A stretch of DNA of 64,000 nucleotides. It comes from Cyrtodaria siliqua. Taxonomy: Eukaryota; Mollusca; Bivalvia; Adapedonta; Hiatellidae. The translations under genes and the position numbers were made by a program. Under the pieces are notes generated by a model. The model did no database searches, was not told the origin of the DNA, and worked only from the letters and a program-made list of their open reading frames with translations. Shown piece after piece: positions 11,640-23,955 of this stretch. The number at the start of each line of letters is the position of its first letter. Positions within the stretch are counted from its first letter, which is position 1. The stretch lies in contig JAWPHD010001432.1 in NCBI GenBank assembly GCA_037043455.1, forward strand, positions 62,001 through 126,000, written 5' to 3'.

Positions 11640-12290
11640 TATAACACTTTGGTTTTACAGCGCACTGCATGTTTACTGATTGACCCCTCACAGTCAGTCA
11701 TTACGCTTCACTTTTCACTTGTGCGATGACTGGACTACCTCTTGGGACTCTATGATTGTACCTACTGTAACCCCAACTAAGGGAGGTGGGTGCATGAGCT
11801 TTCGTCCCTCGGGTTATCTGGTCGTACCCTAGATTGGTTTTCTCTTTAGCTGCAACTACTATGGTTGTTCAGTACGATTCTGGATACATCCTGAGATGTT
11901 TATTATTTTATTATTTTGTGTGTGTTTCTTTAGTTAGTTTCTCAGGATGTGGACTTTATTGTCAGAGAATTCCTTCTGATGGGATGTAGTTTTGTTTACA
12001 CTGTCTTGTCTATTTGTGCGTTGAAGACAGGATAATAGCGAGGATTGTGCGCATATAAACTCGATTCAAGCTAACCAGTAAGCCTTATTGCCTACTGACC
12101 GTTCCAAGTCGGTAAAACTGACTTCACCATCCCTTCTGTTGTTTTTTGTCTCTTTCATTGTATTGTCAAGTCATTGTTTGCAGTACAGTGTGGACCTACG
12201 ATGCCATTGCGCTCGGACGCTGTGTTTTCTATAGGACCCTATATGTCTTTTTTGCAGATTTGTCCTTGAAGGAATAAAATCGAATTTTAG
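11640..12290 (-). repeat. alpha-repeat-related composite
   Basis: The segment starting GCGCACTGCATGTTTACTGA and the GTGCGATGACTGGAC block (11,730) match the distal alpha-repeat end in reverse. TTGCCTACTGACCGTTCC (12,088) is the central block. Between them is sequence not seen in other copies (about 11,780-12,060), so this is rearranged or two fragments. Confidence 0.5.
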
Positions 12291-12599
12291 AGCATTAATT
12301 AGGTTAATTTCACGTTAGGGCTGTTGATCTTTTTACGAAATCTAAATATGTATAACCGTTAATGCAATTTTCGAGTAATGTTTTAATTATCTAAAACTCT
12401 CAATTTGAAATATATCAGGAAAAGTTTCTTAAACCGTTTAATTTTTAGTCTTACAATGATCTACAAAGTACAATTTGCAACTTTGCAAAGAGTTATTTAT
12501 CACAATAATCCATAACAAATTTCAATGCGACTCTTTTTAATACCTTAATTCCGTATTTAAATAGCTGGAATCTGTATTTTCAAATATGCCCTAATAATA

Positions 12600-12826
12600 C
12601 TTGCTTTGTGGATTTCTAGGCTTTTTGTTTGTATTCATATATACATGATCAAATTTGTGTTATACTTGGATTGCCTATTAAAGATGCCTTGGTTGTTAGA
12701 GAATATAGCGAGGATGGGAGTTCTTTATTTAAACTGTCCCGTTTTATTGGGCCGATTTTCCAATGACCGTTCCAAGGCGGTAGCCCTATTCTTAACTCGT
12801 TTATGTTTATGATGTCACATGCCTTG
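12600..12826 (-). repeat. alpha-repeat, flank of the expanded minisatellite
   Basis: It contains TTAGAGAATATAGCGAGGAT, ACTGTCCCGTTTTATTGGG, ATGACCGTTCCAAGGCGGTA and TGATGTCACATGCCTTGC, the usual alpha-repeat order on the minus strand. The element is then interrupted by the 30-bp array and resumes at about 15,060. Confidence 0.85.
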
Positions 12827-15060
12827 CTTCTTATTAACATTGCAACTGTTGTTTGTTTTCTTATTAACATTGCAACTGTTGTTTGTTCTCTTATTAACAT
12901 TACAACCGTTGTTTGTTGTCTTATTAACATTACAACCGTTGTTTGTTGTCTTATTAACATTCCAACTGTTGTTTGTTTTCTTATTAACATTGCAACTGTT
13001 GTTTGTTCTCTTATTAACATTACAACCGTTGTTTGTTGTCTTATTAACATTACAACCGTTGTTTGTTGTCTTATTAACATTGCAACTGTTGTTTGTTCTC
13101 TTATTAACATTACAACCGTTGTTTGTTGTCTTATTAACATTGCAACTGTTGTTTGTTTTCTTATTAACATTGCAACTATTGTTTAGTTTCTTATTAACAT
13201 TGCAACTATTGATTGTTTTCTTATTAACATTGCAACTGTTGTTTGTTTTCTTATTAACATTGCAACTATTGTTTGTTGTCTTATTAACATTGCAACTGTT
13301 GTTTGTTATCTTATTAACATTGCAACTGTTGTTTGTTCTCTTATTAACATTGCAACTGTTGTTAGTTTTCTTATTAACATTGCAACTATTGTTTGTTGTC
13401 TTATTAACAATGCAACTGTTGTTTGTTTTCTTATTAACATTGCAACTGTTGTTTGTTCTCTTATTAACATTACAACCGTTGTTTGTTGTCTTATTAACAT
13501 TACAACCGTTGTTTGTTGTCTTATTAACATTGCAACTGTTGTTTGTTCTCTTATTAACATTACAACCGTTGTTTGTTGTTTTATTAACATTGCAACTGTT
13601 GTTTGTTTTCTTATTAACATTGCAACTATTGTTTAGTTTCTTATTAACATTGCAACTATTGATTGTTTTCTTATTAACATTGCAACTGTTGTTTGTTTTC
13701 TTATTAACATTGCAACTATTGTTTGTTGTCTTATTAACATTGCAACTGTTGTTTGTTATCGTATTAACATTGCAACCGTTGTTTGTTGTCTTATTAACAT
13801 TACAACCGTTGTTTGTTGTCTTATTACCATTGCAACTGTTGTTTGTTGTCTTATTAACATTGCAACTGTTGTTTGTCTTCTTATTAACATTGCAACCGTT
13901 GTTTGTTTTCTTATTAACAGTATAACCGTTGTTTGTTGTCTTATTAACAATGCAACTGTTGTTTGTTTTCTTGTTAACATTGCCAATAACTGTTGTTTTT
14001 GTCTTATTAACATTACAACCGTTGTTTGTTTTCTGATTAACATTGCAACGGTTGTTTATTTTCTTATTAACATTGCAACTGTTGTCTGTTGTCTTATTAA
14101 AATTGCAACTGTTGTTTGTTGCTATTGTTAGTTTTCTTATTAACATTGCAACTGTTGTTTGTTGTCTTATTAACATTGCAACTATTGTTAGTTGTCTTAT
14201 TAACATTGCAACTATTGTTAGTTGTCTTAAATATTTTTGCAACTTTTGTTAGTTTTCTTATTAACATTGCAACTATTGTTAGTTGTCTTATTTATATTGC
14301 AACTATTCTTTGTTTTCTTCTTAACATTGCACCTGTTGTTTGTTGTCTTATTAACATTGCAACTATTGTTAGTTTTCTTATTAACACTGCAACTGTTTTT
14401 TGTTGTCTTATTAACATTGCAACTATTGTTAGTTGTCTTATTAACATTGCAACTGTTGTTAGTTGTCTTATTTACATTGCAACTATTGTTAGTTTTCTTA
14501 TTAACATTGCAACTGTTGTTTGTTGTCTTATTAACATTGCAACTGTTGTTAGTTATCTTATTAAATTGCAAATGTTGTTAGTTGTCTTATTTACATTGCA
14601 ACTATTGTTAGTTTCTTATTAACACTGCAACTGTTGTTTGTTGTATTATTAACAATGCAACTATTGTTAGTTGTCTTATTAACATTGCAACTGTTTAGTC
14701 GTCTTATTTACATTGCAACTATTGTTAGTTTCCTTATTAACATTGCAACAGTTGTTAGTTGTCTTATTAACATTGCAACTGTTGTTTGTTTCCTTATTAA
14801 CATTGCAACTGTTGTTTGTTGTCTTATTAACATTGCAACTGTTGTTAGTTTTCTTATTAACATTTTAACTGTTGTTAGTTTTCTTATTTACATTGCAACT
14901 GTTGTTAGTTATCTTATTTACATTGCAACTATTGTTAGGTGTCTTATTAACGTTGCAACTATTGTTAGTTTTCTTATTAACATTGCAACTGTTGTTAGTT
15001 TTCTTATGAACATTGCAACTATTGTTAGTTGTCTTATTAACTGTGCAACGTTGTTTATTT
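12827..15060. repeat. 30-bp minisatellite, about 74 units
   Basis: The unit is TTATTAACATTGCAACTGTT plus GTTTGTTNTC. Units are in register with a 30-bp period from about 12,830 to 13,980, then continue with small indels to 15,050. The 5' part is dominated by GTTTGTT units (with a TACAACCGTT variant). From about 14,130 most units carry TTAGTT and some have TTTACATT in place of TTAACATT. An 11-12 unit string at 12,961-13,320 recurs at 13,411-13,770. Units without stops explain the long open frames on both strands, including one of 475 codons; none is a gene. Confidence 0.95.
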
Positions 15061-15135
15061 TAAAACGTGGTTTTGGTTGACTGTGTTCTGTGGAATCTAC
15101 ATTAAACTTTCCTATTTGACCTTTACATCTACTTT
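15060..15135 (-). repeat. alpha-repeat, distal flank of the minisatellite
   Basis: GGTTTTGGTTGACTGTGTTC, TTTCCTATTTGACCTT and ACATCTACTTTTAGG correspond to the sequence after the single unit at 7,065-7,130. This shows that the array lies within one alpha-repeat copy. Confidence 0.75.
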
Positions 15136-16845
15136 TAGGATGACATATCGTTCTGTTTTTAATTGTTTAATACATCACAGTTATAACTAAAAACACTGCT
15201 TGTTTAACCTTTTATGCTTAATAATGTTCTAAAAACATGGATTGAAAAATCTTCCTCTACAGGGTTCAAAGAAAGGTGGACTAAACGCGAAAGTATCTCT
15301 CATTGATTGCCCTCTATTAAAATGCAATGGGATAATGTAATCAACTCATTTCATTTATCTTACCCTAATCCTCTATAACAGAAAGTCAAAACTAATTCAG
15401 TTATTAAGAAATAAAAAGGCATTATAAGTTTTAATTGAATATTAACTCTTACAGGTTTTATTTATTGTAATAGTGTGTAACAAAGCTCGAGGTTGGAGTC
15501 TTGAAGTGTATTTAGTAGATAATTGATCGATAACCTCCGGATTCACTGACATATAGGGAATGAGATAGTAGGCTCAACATTGATGCTTGCATATGCACAT
15601 TCCTCTTGAAATGATGACGTTGTTATTAATAATACACTCAAAGTACTCCTAGCCCTAGCAACAAATTAAACATCGTTATTTTGGTCAGCTGTTGATTATG
15701 ACAAAAATGCCGATAACAACTTTGAAATAAAAGATAGACACTTTGAAGAGTTATAAAATGTTGAATTCTTTTGAATAGTTCATGAATCTGCACTGAACTA
15801 TTATGACTCATTTATATTGTTCTTAGATAAAACTTTCGTTATGTATATGATATTCCAACTATTCTAAATTGTATAATATGTATCATTCTACAATATATTA
15901 TTGAAACGAATTATCTATTTAATTTTCTTGTCAAATGTGTTAGTTGGTGAAAGCAACCTATGTTACATTTTAAGGTATTTGACTCATCATAACAAACACA
16001 AATGATACTTTTTGGAACAAACTGTCAGTGCGCCGACTTACTCAACATGACCTTTATTGTAACAATTACTAGTAACAAGTATAACTACGGCGACAACGAT
16101 GCACGGTTTTATTGAGAAATAACGATAGGCAAATCATTTGTGCACACATTGCCACAGAGACTTGTTGTATTGCTATGATACATATTTCAATTTGAGATTT
16201 TCATTACATACTCAGGCAGATGTCATCAATGGTTAACCTACTATGGTATCTGATCACTGGATATAAAAACCGTGTATTTGTCCACTAGGTTACCTAGTAT
16301 AGTAATTAGCATCAGCTAAACAAAGATATTCATTCCACATACGTAAACATTCGAATAATCGTCCTAAAGAAACCACAGCAACCAAAATCAATTGCATCGT
16401 AGATCCGTGTTGTTCCGCAGACAAGATCAAACGAGCATATTACATAATCAATGAACAGTACAATACACAATATAAAGATTGGTGAAGCCAGTGTTACATA
16501 TTTGGAACGATCATAAGGAAACAAGGCCGGCCTACTGGTAAGCTTAAATCGATTTGCGTTTGCAAAACACTGCACTTTTCCTGGCTTAAGCGCCCACATT
16601 ATCATGATAGTATAACATCACACCTAACGGAAATCTCTAACAATACATTCAATATCCTAAAAATCAGCAAACGATTCACTAAACTGTTGTAAAGATATAT
16701 ACAGCAATACATTAGGAACACCTCAGGATGATGTTTCCAGAATGTACTGAAAAAACACAGCAGTTGCAGCCAATGATAAAAAGCAGCTCATGCACCCCTA
16801 CCTCTCTATTCGAGTTTTCGAAGGTGGAATCATAGAAAAAATATA
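15136..16845. other. No gene seen
   Basis: A/T-rich single-copy-looking sequence. A 91-codon minus-strand frame (16,330-16,605) has no recognisable domain and no supporting signals. Confidence 0.5.
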
Positions 16846-16849
16846 TAAA

Positions 16850-17600
16850 ATAGTCGAACAGAAAATGCAGATTTCACAGAACACAGTCACACAAAAACAC
16901 GCAAAAGGACAAACATGAATGGCAATGTTAATAAAGAATAAAGGTATAAAACAACACAACAAAAAAGGTTAAACATAGGCATTGGAACGGACAGTTGCAG
17001 AAAAGGCCGCTGGGAGTTTAAACCAGGTTCTAAGAAGAAATATAAAAAGATCGGACAGGGACCTCTAACTTACCCTACTTCATCTCAATAAAACGGGACA
17101 GTGTAAATAAAGATATCCCCGCCATGAACTATTCTCTAACCAACAAGGCAGCATTAATAGGCAATATAAGTAAAACACAAAGATGCTCGTGTATATATAA
17201 ATACAAAAAAACAATAGCCTAGAAAGCCACAAAGGAGGTACTCAATGGCTTGGTATAAGCCAGAACAAATAGAGAATAAACAATTGAGGGCACGACAAGA
17301 CAATATTGCAGACAAACATCAAACGTGACCGTCATATTGGGTTTTAGGTAGACGTCATCATAGGGTCCACAGCCTGTCCGGTCATCGCACAAATAAAGGG
17401 GAAATCATAGTGGCGGGCAAAATGTAAATGGGTCAACCACCAAGCATGCAGCACATTGTTAAATGATAGGGTCATAACCTCTTTTGGTAAACCTTATAAC
17501 AAGTTTAACAAAGATAATATGAAAATGATCATGACCAAGGATCTTACAAAATATGTAACGCACGTCATGTTAGAAGTCAGGTTGTGTTAATCCTTGTCTC
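16850..17600 (+). repeat. alpha-repeat, near full-length
   Basis: Starts ATATAAAATAGTCGAACAG and runs through GGCATTGGAACGGACAGTTG, ACTATTCTCTAACCAAC, GATGCTCGTGTATATATAAA, CACAGCCTGTCCGGTCATCG and GATCATGACCAAGGATCTTA. From this copy on, most alpha-repeats are in + orientation, whereas all those to the left are in - orientation. Confidence 0.85.
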
Positions 17601-18300
17601 AGAAGAGTTATTAAATTACTTTTATATTTGGAAAAAGATCATTGTTACGATAATAAAATATTGTAAAGGTTTTACGAAGGTTGTTGACTTCAATATTGTA
17701 AATGGTCGTATCCTTTTCTGACGAATATTCTGATTGGGTTTTATGGTCAGCATTCTTGTCACACATCTTCAACTTCCGTAGTATATCCCCACATCTCCCA
17801 AACTATAAATGTTGTGATATTCATATTTTCTTTTCTCGATTTACACCTCTCTTTTCTAAAAGTTTAAAGTAGATAGCAAGATGTATGATAAGAGAGGATT
17901 TCATGTTAACATGCATATCTCCACTTAGACGAAGATGCGGACTAGGCAGGTTAAGGATTGAGTAATATTTGTATAATTAAACGCTCCCCCATTAGAGCAA
18001 CAGTCCGCAAACAAATTGAATTAACTGCTTTTTCATTTTTGTTCTAAAATGTTCTAAATATGCACCCTGTTTTAGACAGATTTATCAAATGCAATCTATA
18101 TGGCATATTATTCTAATAATAATACATTACAACTGGTCTCGTAGTCTACATCTAGCTATAACTTTTTAATCCTAGCATCATTTATTCCTCACCTGCTATT
18201 TCTTCTGCCAACCTCTCACGTCCCCCTACTCCGTAATATAACATCATAATTTGTGTACTAGGCTCATGTTGTTATTTTTTGTATTTGCAATATAATGTAA
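17601..18300. other. No gene seen
   Basis: A/T-rich sequence with no coding, RNA or repeat signal that I can support. Confidence 0.5.
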
Positions 18301-18639
18301 ACTGATTGAAAATAAGTGAGTTGAATTGGGGTTTACAGCTCACAAGCACAAATATGCACCTACAGTAATATACATTACAGTCCCACCCTCCTATTGAGAT
18401 AACACTATGCAAAATGGGCCTAGAACATACTCAAGCTAAAAAAATGCAGAATTAATGCAGACTATGTTCTGAACACTCCCGTTCTGCTAGAGCCACGGTC
18501 ATTGCTTCCTACCACCACTCAAGTAGAACCTGAAACAATACAGGTATCCTGATGAAGACCTGTAATGAACATGACAAAAATGACATGAATTCATTGGGAG
18601 TATAACCCCTTGCCTTGAAAAGCAGTGGCCCTATTTATT

Positions 18640-18895
18640 TGTTTTCCAGCGAACCACACAGAGCGAGTGAACATAACATAAACAGACACACAAGAAGGCA
18701 AAAGCAATAATAAATGCAAACGACATCACAAACACAAAATGGTTGACAATAGGGCTACCGCCTTGGAACGGTCAGTGGCAAATTAGGCCACTGGGGGTTT
18801 AAACCGGTTCTAGGGTGCACCAAACCTCACACTTACCCTACTGTCATCCCATTAAAACAGGACAGTGTAAATAAAGAAATCCCCTATAAACCTTT
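18640..18895 (+). repeat. alpha-repeat
   Basis: Contains TTGACAATAGGGCTACCG, CCTTGGAACGGTCAGTGGCA, GGGGGTTTAAACCGGTTCTA and AACAGGACAGTGTAAATAAA. Confidence 0.85.
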
Positions 18896-19599
18896 AAATA
18901 CCTTTTTGAAATTGTATTATCCTGACTGTCGTTTACTTTTTAGATACAAACACATGTTATATACAACATAATATAATATAAAAGTAATTAAACAACTCTT
19001 CCGTGACGGAGGCTAAAACAACACCACTTGTACGTCGACGTGAATAAAGTTACAGAAGTACCCAAACGCAATGGCACCGTAGAACCGCACTGTACCACTG
19101 ACAAACAAAGAGCGAATTACCTATACAATGAAAAAGACAATACACACCAGAGAGAGTAGTGAACTGAATTGAGTTTTAAGGCGCACCAACACATGAACAG
19201 GTTATATAGCGTCTAACAGGCATGAACATGCCAGGCTCATCTGCCATGTACATCGAGATAAAATATGGAAAATGGGCCTAGAACCTTCTCACCCTGAACT
19301 GCAGAGTTGCTGCAAATTCTATCGTAGAAACTCCATTTACACTGGAGCCACGTTTATTGTTTTCTGCCACTGCTCTTTTGATGCGAGCGAGATAGCACCT
19401 GAAACAATGCAGGGATCATGATGAAAACCTTTAATGAACATGAACAAAAAATGATAAAATGAACATGAATTTGTGGGGATTCTACCCCTCTGCCTACCCC
19501 TCCAAAAGGATCTGCAGTGGCCCTATTATTTGCCCCGTGACCCCGTTTACAAACATACTTCGTAATACCCTTAATCATTACCTTGTTCATAAAAATAGA

Positions 19600-19860
19600 T
19601 ATAGAGGTCGAACAGGAAATGTAGCATTCAAGTACCACGATCAACCAGAAACATGCACAGAACAAACTCGAATTACAATGATGAATAATAAGCAAAGTAT
19701 ATGATGTCACACATATAAAATGGTTGAACATAGACCTACCACCTTGGAACCGCCGAGGGCAAAATACGCCTCTGTGGGTTTAAACCAGTTATAATGTGCA
19801 CCAAACCTCACTCTAACACTATTGTCATCTTGGCTAAACGCATAAAGACATGTGGCACCA
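19600..19860 (+). repeat. alpha-repeat, diverged
   Basis: Begins ATATAGAGGTCGAACAGG, then GTAGCATTCAAG, ACCTACCACCTTGGAACC and GTGCACCAAACCTCACTC. Second member of the ~850-bp duplication. Confidence 0.75.
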
Positions 19861-20024
19861 TTAAATATAATAGTATCAACAAACATTATATTACCACTTT
19901 AACTCAGAAACTTGTTTTAAGTACAGGTCTGGAGTGCGTGGTGGAAACAAAGATCCGGTGTACAGCCGAAATATACTTTATGGATACCCAAAAATGTCAA
20001 AACAACGATCTGGAATAAAAACAT

Positions 20025-20245
20025 TGACTCTTCCGGGCTAGGGTATTTAGAGTTAAATTAGGTTCTAGGGTACACCAAACCTCACTCTTACCCTTTATTT
20101 ATCCCAATAAAACGAAACGACGTAAATAAAGAAAATCCTGTTATGTTATATCCTCTAACAATTTTGGCCATATACGTATACACAAATATGCTCATGCATG
20201 TATGAATATTAAAGAACAAAAGAAAAACAAAGCCACAAAATAAAT
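20025..20245 (+). repeat. alpha-repeat fragment
   Basis: GGTTCTAGGGTACACCAAAC, CCCAATAAAACGAAACG and AATGACTTGACAGAAGC are present. The part before the central block is missing. Confidence 0.7.
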
Positions 20246-22439
20246 GCTGAATGACTTGACAGAAGCTCATGGTTCGAAAAAGGCCGCTTAGTTTGCACAG
20301 ATTTGGTTACAAGGGTAGTGTTTTCGCTAATTTTACTTAATTAGTTAACGCATTAAACATTGTCCCGTCATGTCCTTAGTTCAAAAGCCGTATATATGTA
20401 TATTCCTAAAGTTCGTGTTTAATATTTGTTCCTTCTTCATTAATTGATTTCATGAGACTAGAATCTTTCCGAAAATATTGTTGTTTGTTTTTATACATAT
20501 CTCGTTAATTCATTGTAGCGTTTACATTACATTACAAAGTGGTATACGTATTCTAATGAATTACATTGTTTACACATTCTATCGTCATATGAGTCACTTT
20601 CCAGATTTTCCATCGCCCTGTCTCAACGTATAGCCTTGGTTTAAACATATGTTATTTTTCAAAAGTTTACAACATTACAAATGTAATCTGGTAATTGTAC
20701 AAAACATATAACAGGATAAGAATGAAAGCAAAACTGCTTATACAATTATTTTCCTTAGGATGGCCATTTGTAATTTACATAATAAGGACGGCTTGTTATA
20801 GTGACTCATTTTAAAGCTTAAAAACACATACTAGTAGCAGGAAATATCTAAAGAGTGTTTTTTGTTTTGGGAAACAATCAAATCTTTGGGTAACAAAGGA
20901 CGCCGACCATGGAGAGGAGCAGAGAGAGTGAGTATGCATCAACGTCCTGACTAGTCAGTCTCTGTTCATTTAAGTGGGAATAATTGGTAACAGCTTCCTA
21001 TTTGTACTCATGGTAAGAACGTATTAGCTATTGAAACCGTGCATATACTAATGCACGGCTTGTTAACCTTGCAAGGTAAGTTCGAAAGTTATGGTTATTT
21101 AAAGAGTCATTGTTTCATATGAGAAAATAGAAACCTCTAATTTGTCAAGTTTGGTTTGGTCTAAGTTTTTAACATTATATGTGGTTCAATGGAAAATAAA
21201 TATAGATTAATAAATGTCTATTTTCATATCAAATCCTATATCAGGCATGAGACGCCATTTCAGTAAGTGAGCTTTAGCTTTATTATAAAAAAAAACATTT
21301 TTTATTCTATTTATCATATACTTTAGCAATGACTTTTCTGTACTGTCAACTTCAGATGACTTACTGCGCTGTTTTCCAGGGAGAACACCATAATGTTATT
21401 AATAGATCTAGATTTAGTCCAATCTGATGTGTTTATGTCTGTCGCTAAGTGGTACACAACACTTATTGTTTCCAGAAACTTAACAGTTCGAAATTGTCTA
21501 ATCAAGAAATTAAATGGTCATAAGTTGTTATTTCATCCACGGATAATGATTTTATAGCCAATAATCTGGCGCAAAAACAGGTAGGAAGAAACAAATGAAA
21601 CGCAGCCGACAAACCATACGTGTGCCAACTTGTATACATTCGTAGCTTATCGGTTATTTCCGTGATATAACTGTTTTACCCTTAATTTCACCCGTGTGAT
21701 AAACCTTTATTGCCCGGCAACTAAATTCTGATTGATATGACCAGCTAAGACGTCGCATCGCATATTAAAAAACAATGTATTGATAGGCAAGAATATGATA
21801 AATTCCTATTCCTCGTACTAGAACTCGTATATAACAATTCAGCAACGCAAGCCACACCATGATCAATAATCCTGGTATTTCTTATCGGAATGTATACATC
21901 GTTGGCTGTCTTCGTGTTACGTCCAAATCTTCAGTTTTAGGACTCCTTTTGGCAAAGACTAATACGAAATTCGATTTAATAGCCATGCATTATTAAGTGA
22001 AACCGTCTATCTACCGCAATGTTATGAAACCGATTTGCACTGTCTGGTAAGACATATATACAAGTACATAAAAGGACCTATGTGTGGCCAATAAGTGTTA
22101 TTTCTATCAATATGATTGTTTTTATACACGGCTACAATTCATCAGCTGTCTTGGTTATGCTTCGTTTAATATATAGTGGTATGTTTCTATATCTATTAAC
22201 AGTCTCGCCAGTAAGTTTAAAAGGGCATCGCAAAATAGAATAACAAAATAATGTAGCTATATTACAGTTTGTACAACGATTACTGTAATTAGTTTATATA
22301 TGTTTTACCAAAGATACGCAATACATGACTGGCGTATGTATATATGTTTGTTTGTACAGTCGAATCAATAATTGTAAAAATTCCAACCAAACACATACAT
22401 GTGAAAAATGCATGTTTATATTGAATACGTTCATCGATA
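20246..22439. other. No gene seen
   Basis: About 2.2 kb of A/T-rich sequence with no frame above 60 codons that I can support and no repeat that I recognise from elsewhere in the window. Confidence 0.5.
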
Positions 22440-23955
22440 CGGCCTACTAGGTTGATTTGTTTGATTTTTACAAGATGAGAAAGATTTACAGAATGTGTTG
22501 AATATTTATAAATTGCATTGTGATGAATGGAAACTTACAGTAAATATCGATATATCTAAAGTTCTGCTTTTCTCAAAAGGTAGAAAATCTAATTATACAT
22601 TTACGTTTAATGGAGATCCAATTGATATTGTAACATACTATATGTATCTAGGCATATATTGTAGTAGAAGTGGTTCTTTTTATGAGGAAAAACAACAACA
22701 TACTACCAGAGCTCTATACAGTCTACTCAAGAAACTAGACATTTGTCATTACCAACAGACTTACAAATATATTTATTCGATAAAACAATTAAATATAGAT
22801 ATAAAGCTCGAAAGGAAAAGCAGCATTCAAGGACGACAGTTAACCACAAACAAACACAGAAACAAAAAACAAATTTCAAGATTAATAAAAGGCCAAATAA
22901 GACATCACAAACACAAAAGGGTTGACAATAGGGCTACCGCCTTTGAACGGTAGGTAGAAAAGTAAAAGGCCGCTGGTGTTTTAAACCAGGTTCTAGGGTG
23001 CACCAAACCTCACATTTACCCTTCTGTCAACTTAATAAAACGGAACAGTGTAAATAAAGAAATCCCCGCCATGAAAACCCATTCCTTTATATGGCAGCGA
23101 AGTTTGGGGTTATGGAAATCTTGATGTAATTGTCAGGGTACAATTGAAGTGCTAAAGTACATTTTGAATCTAAAGAAGCCTACTGCAAATTATATGTTAT
23201 ACAGAGAAACAGGGGTATTTCCAATATCATTAGATATTCAAACTATAGTAATTTCGTTTTGAGCAAACATTAACGTTCCAGAAAGAGCTACACTTTCAAA
23301 CTTAATTCATGAAACACTACGCAGTCATTTCAAATAAAGCGCAACAACTGTTGCAAAAAGGAACTTCCAGCGTTTAAATCAGATCTGAGATATACTGATC
23401 AAATGTGACCTAAGTGGGGTATAGGATTCATAGACATTTCCAAACACTAAATGGTTGAAGTGTTCAGCATGTTCAGTAAATCAAAAACTCAAAGATTTAT
23501 TCTTAAATAAGTGGTATTATAAAATAATGACTTAGACAAACAGCACCTCCTATCGTCTATTTAAACATAAATTTGGCTTTGAAAACTATCTTACCAACGC
23601 ACCATATTGTTTGTTAAAGTATATAACCAAATTCAGAACAAAAAATTACAGGTTACCAGTTGAAACTGGCAATTGGAATAAAACTCCGTATAATCTTAGA
23701 ATATGCCAGCTTTGCAAGACGGATATCGCAGATAATTTCAATTATCTGTATGCCGCGAATTCAAATTTCAACGAGGTAAATATATCAGTCCGTCCAGACT
23801 ATTTTAAAAGACCCAAGGTATACACATTTTATCAATTAGTAAACACCAAAAAGAATGCAGAGTTTAGAAAAGTGTGTGCATTTATTAAGCTCATCATGCA
23901 AAGAATCAAACAGATAATATTCATGTTGTACTATAATACTATTTTTGTTTAATCA
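22440..23955 (+). pseudogene. Second LINE ORF2, decayed and split
   Basis: A plus-strand LINE relic from a family different from that at 1.7-4.2 kb. Visible pieces in order: the RT thumb (DEWKLTVNIDISKVLLFSKG, then YMYLGIYCSRSGSF) at 22,440-22,795; a frame change; LQIYLFDKTIK; the alpha-repeat insertion; then PLYGSEVWGYGNLDVI near 23,094-23,142. Next come KYILNLKKPTANYM and ETGVFPISLDIQ near 23,156-23,250 in another frame, with stops. The C-terminal region is at 23,611-23,952 (KFRTKNYRLPVETGNW, CQLCKTDIADNFNYLY). The later His and Cys of the usual zinc-knuckle appear replaced by Asn and Ala. Frameshifts, stops and the insertion make it dead. The RT palm is not visible upstream, so the copy is 5' truncated. 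Confidence 0.75.
22797..23086 (+). repeat. alpha-repeat inserted in the LINE relic
   Basis: Starts ATATAGATATAAAGCTCG directly after the LFDKTIK codons and ends after ATAAAGAAATCCCCGCCATG. LINE coding similarity resumes with the LYGSEVWGYGN codons. This is a clean filled site that shows insertion after the LINE copy was made. Confidence 0.85.

Larger units (their letters stand above)
18305..19870 (+). repeat. ~850-bp direct duplication
   Basis: Two diverged copies lie head to tail (about 18,305-18,890 and 19,150-19,870). Paired landmarks are ATGGGCCTAGAAC (18,415/19,272 region), GAGCCACG (18,488/19,342), CCTGAAACAAT (18,528/19,398), GCAGTGGCCCTATT (18,621/19,512) and the alpha-repeat core (18,762/19,740). 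Each copy ends in an alpha-repeat, so the dispersed family is part of the duplicated unit. Confidence 0.7.

Noticed and set aside
12815..14242. 475-codon minus-strand frame and overlapping 368- and 173-codon frames
   Set aside because: All lie in the 30-bp array; the period is divisible by three and the unit lacks stops in several frames on both strands. The peptides are pure repeats, and the frames have no promoter or splice context.
12827..15060. CRISPR array (30-bp repeats)
   Set aside because: The repeats are contiguous, without spacers, in a eukaryotic transposable element.
19459..19731. 81-codon plus and 125-codon minus frames
   Set aside because: They overlap each other across the ~850-bp duplication, whose other copy does not keep them open.
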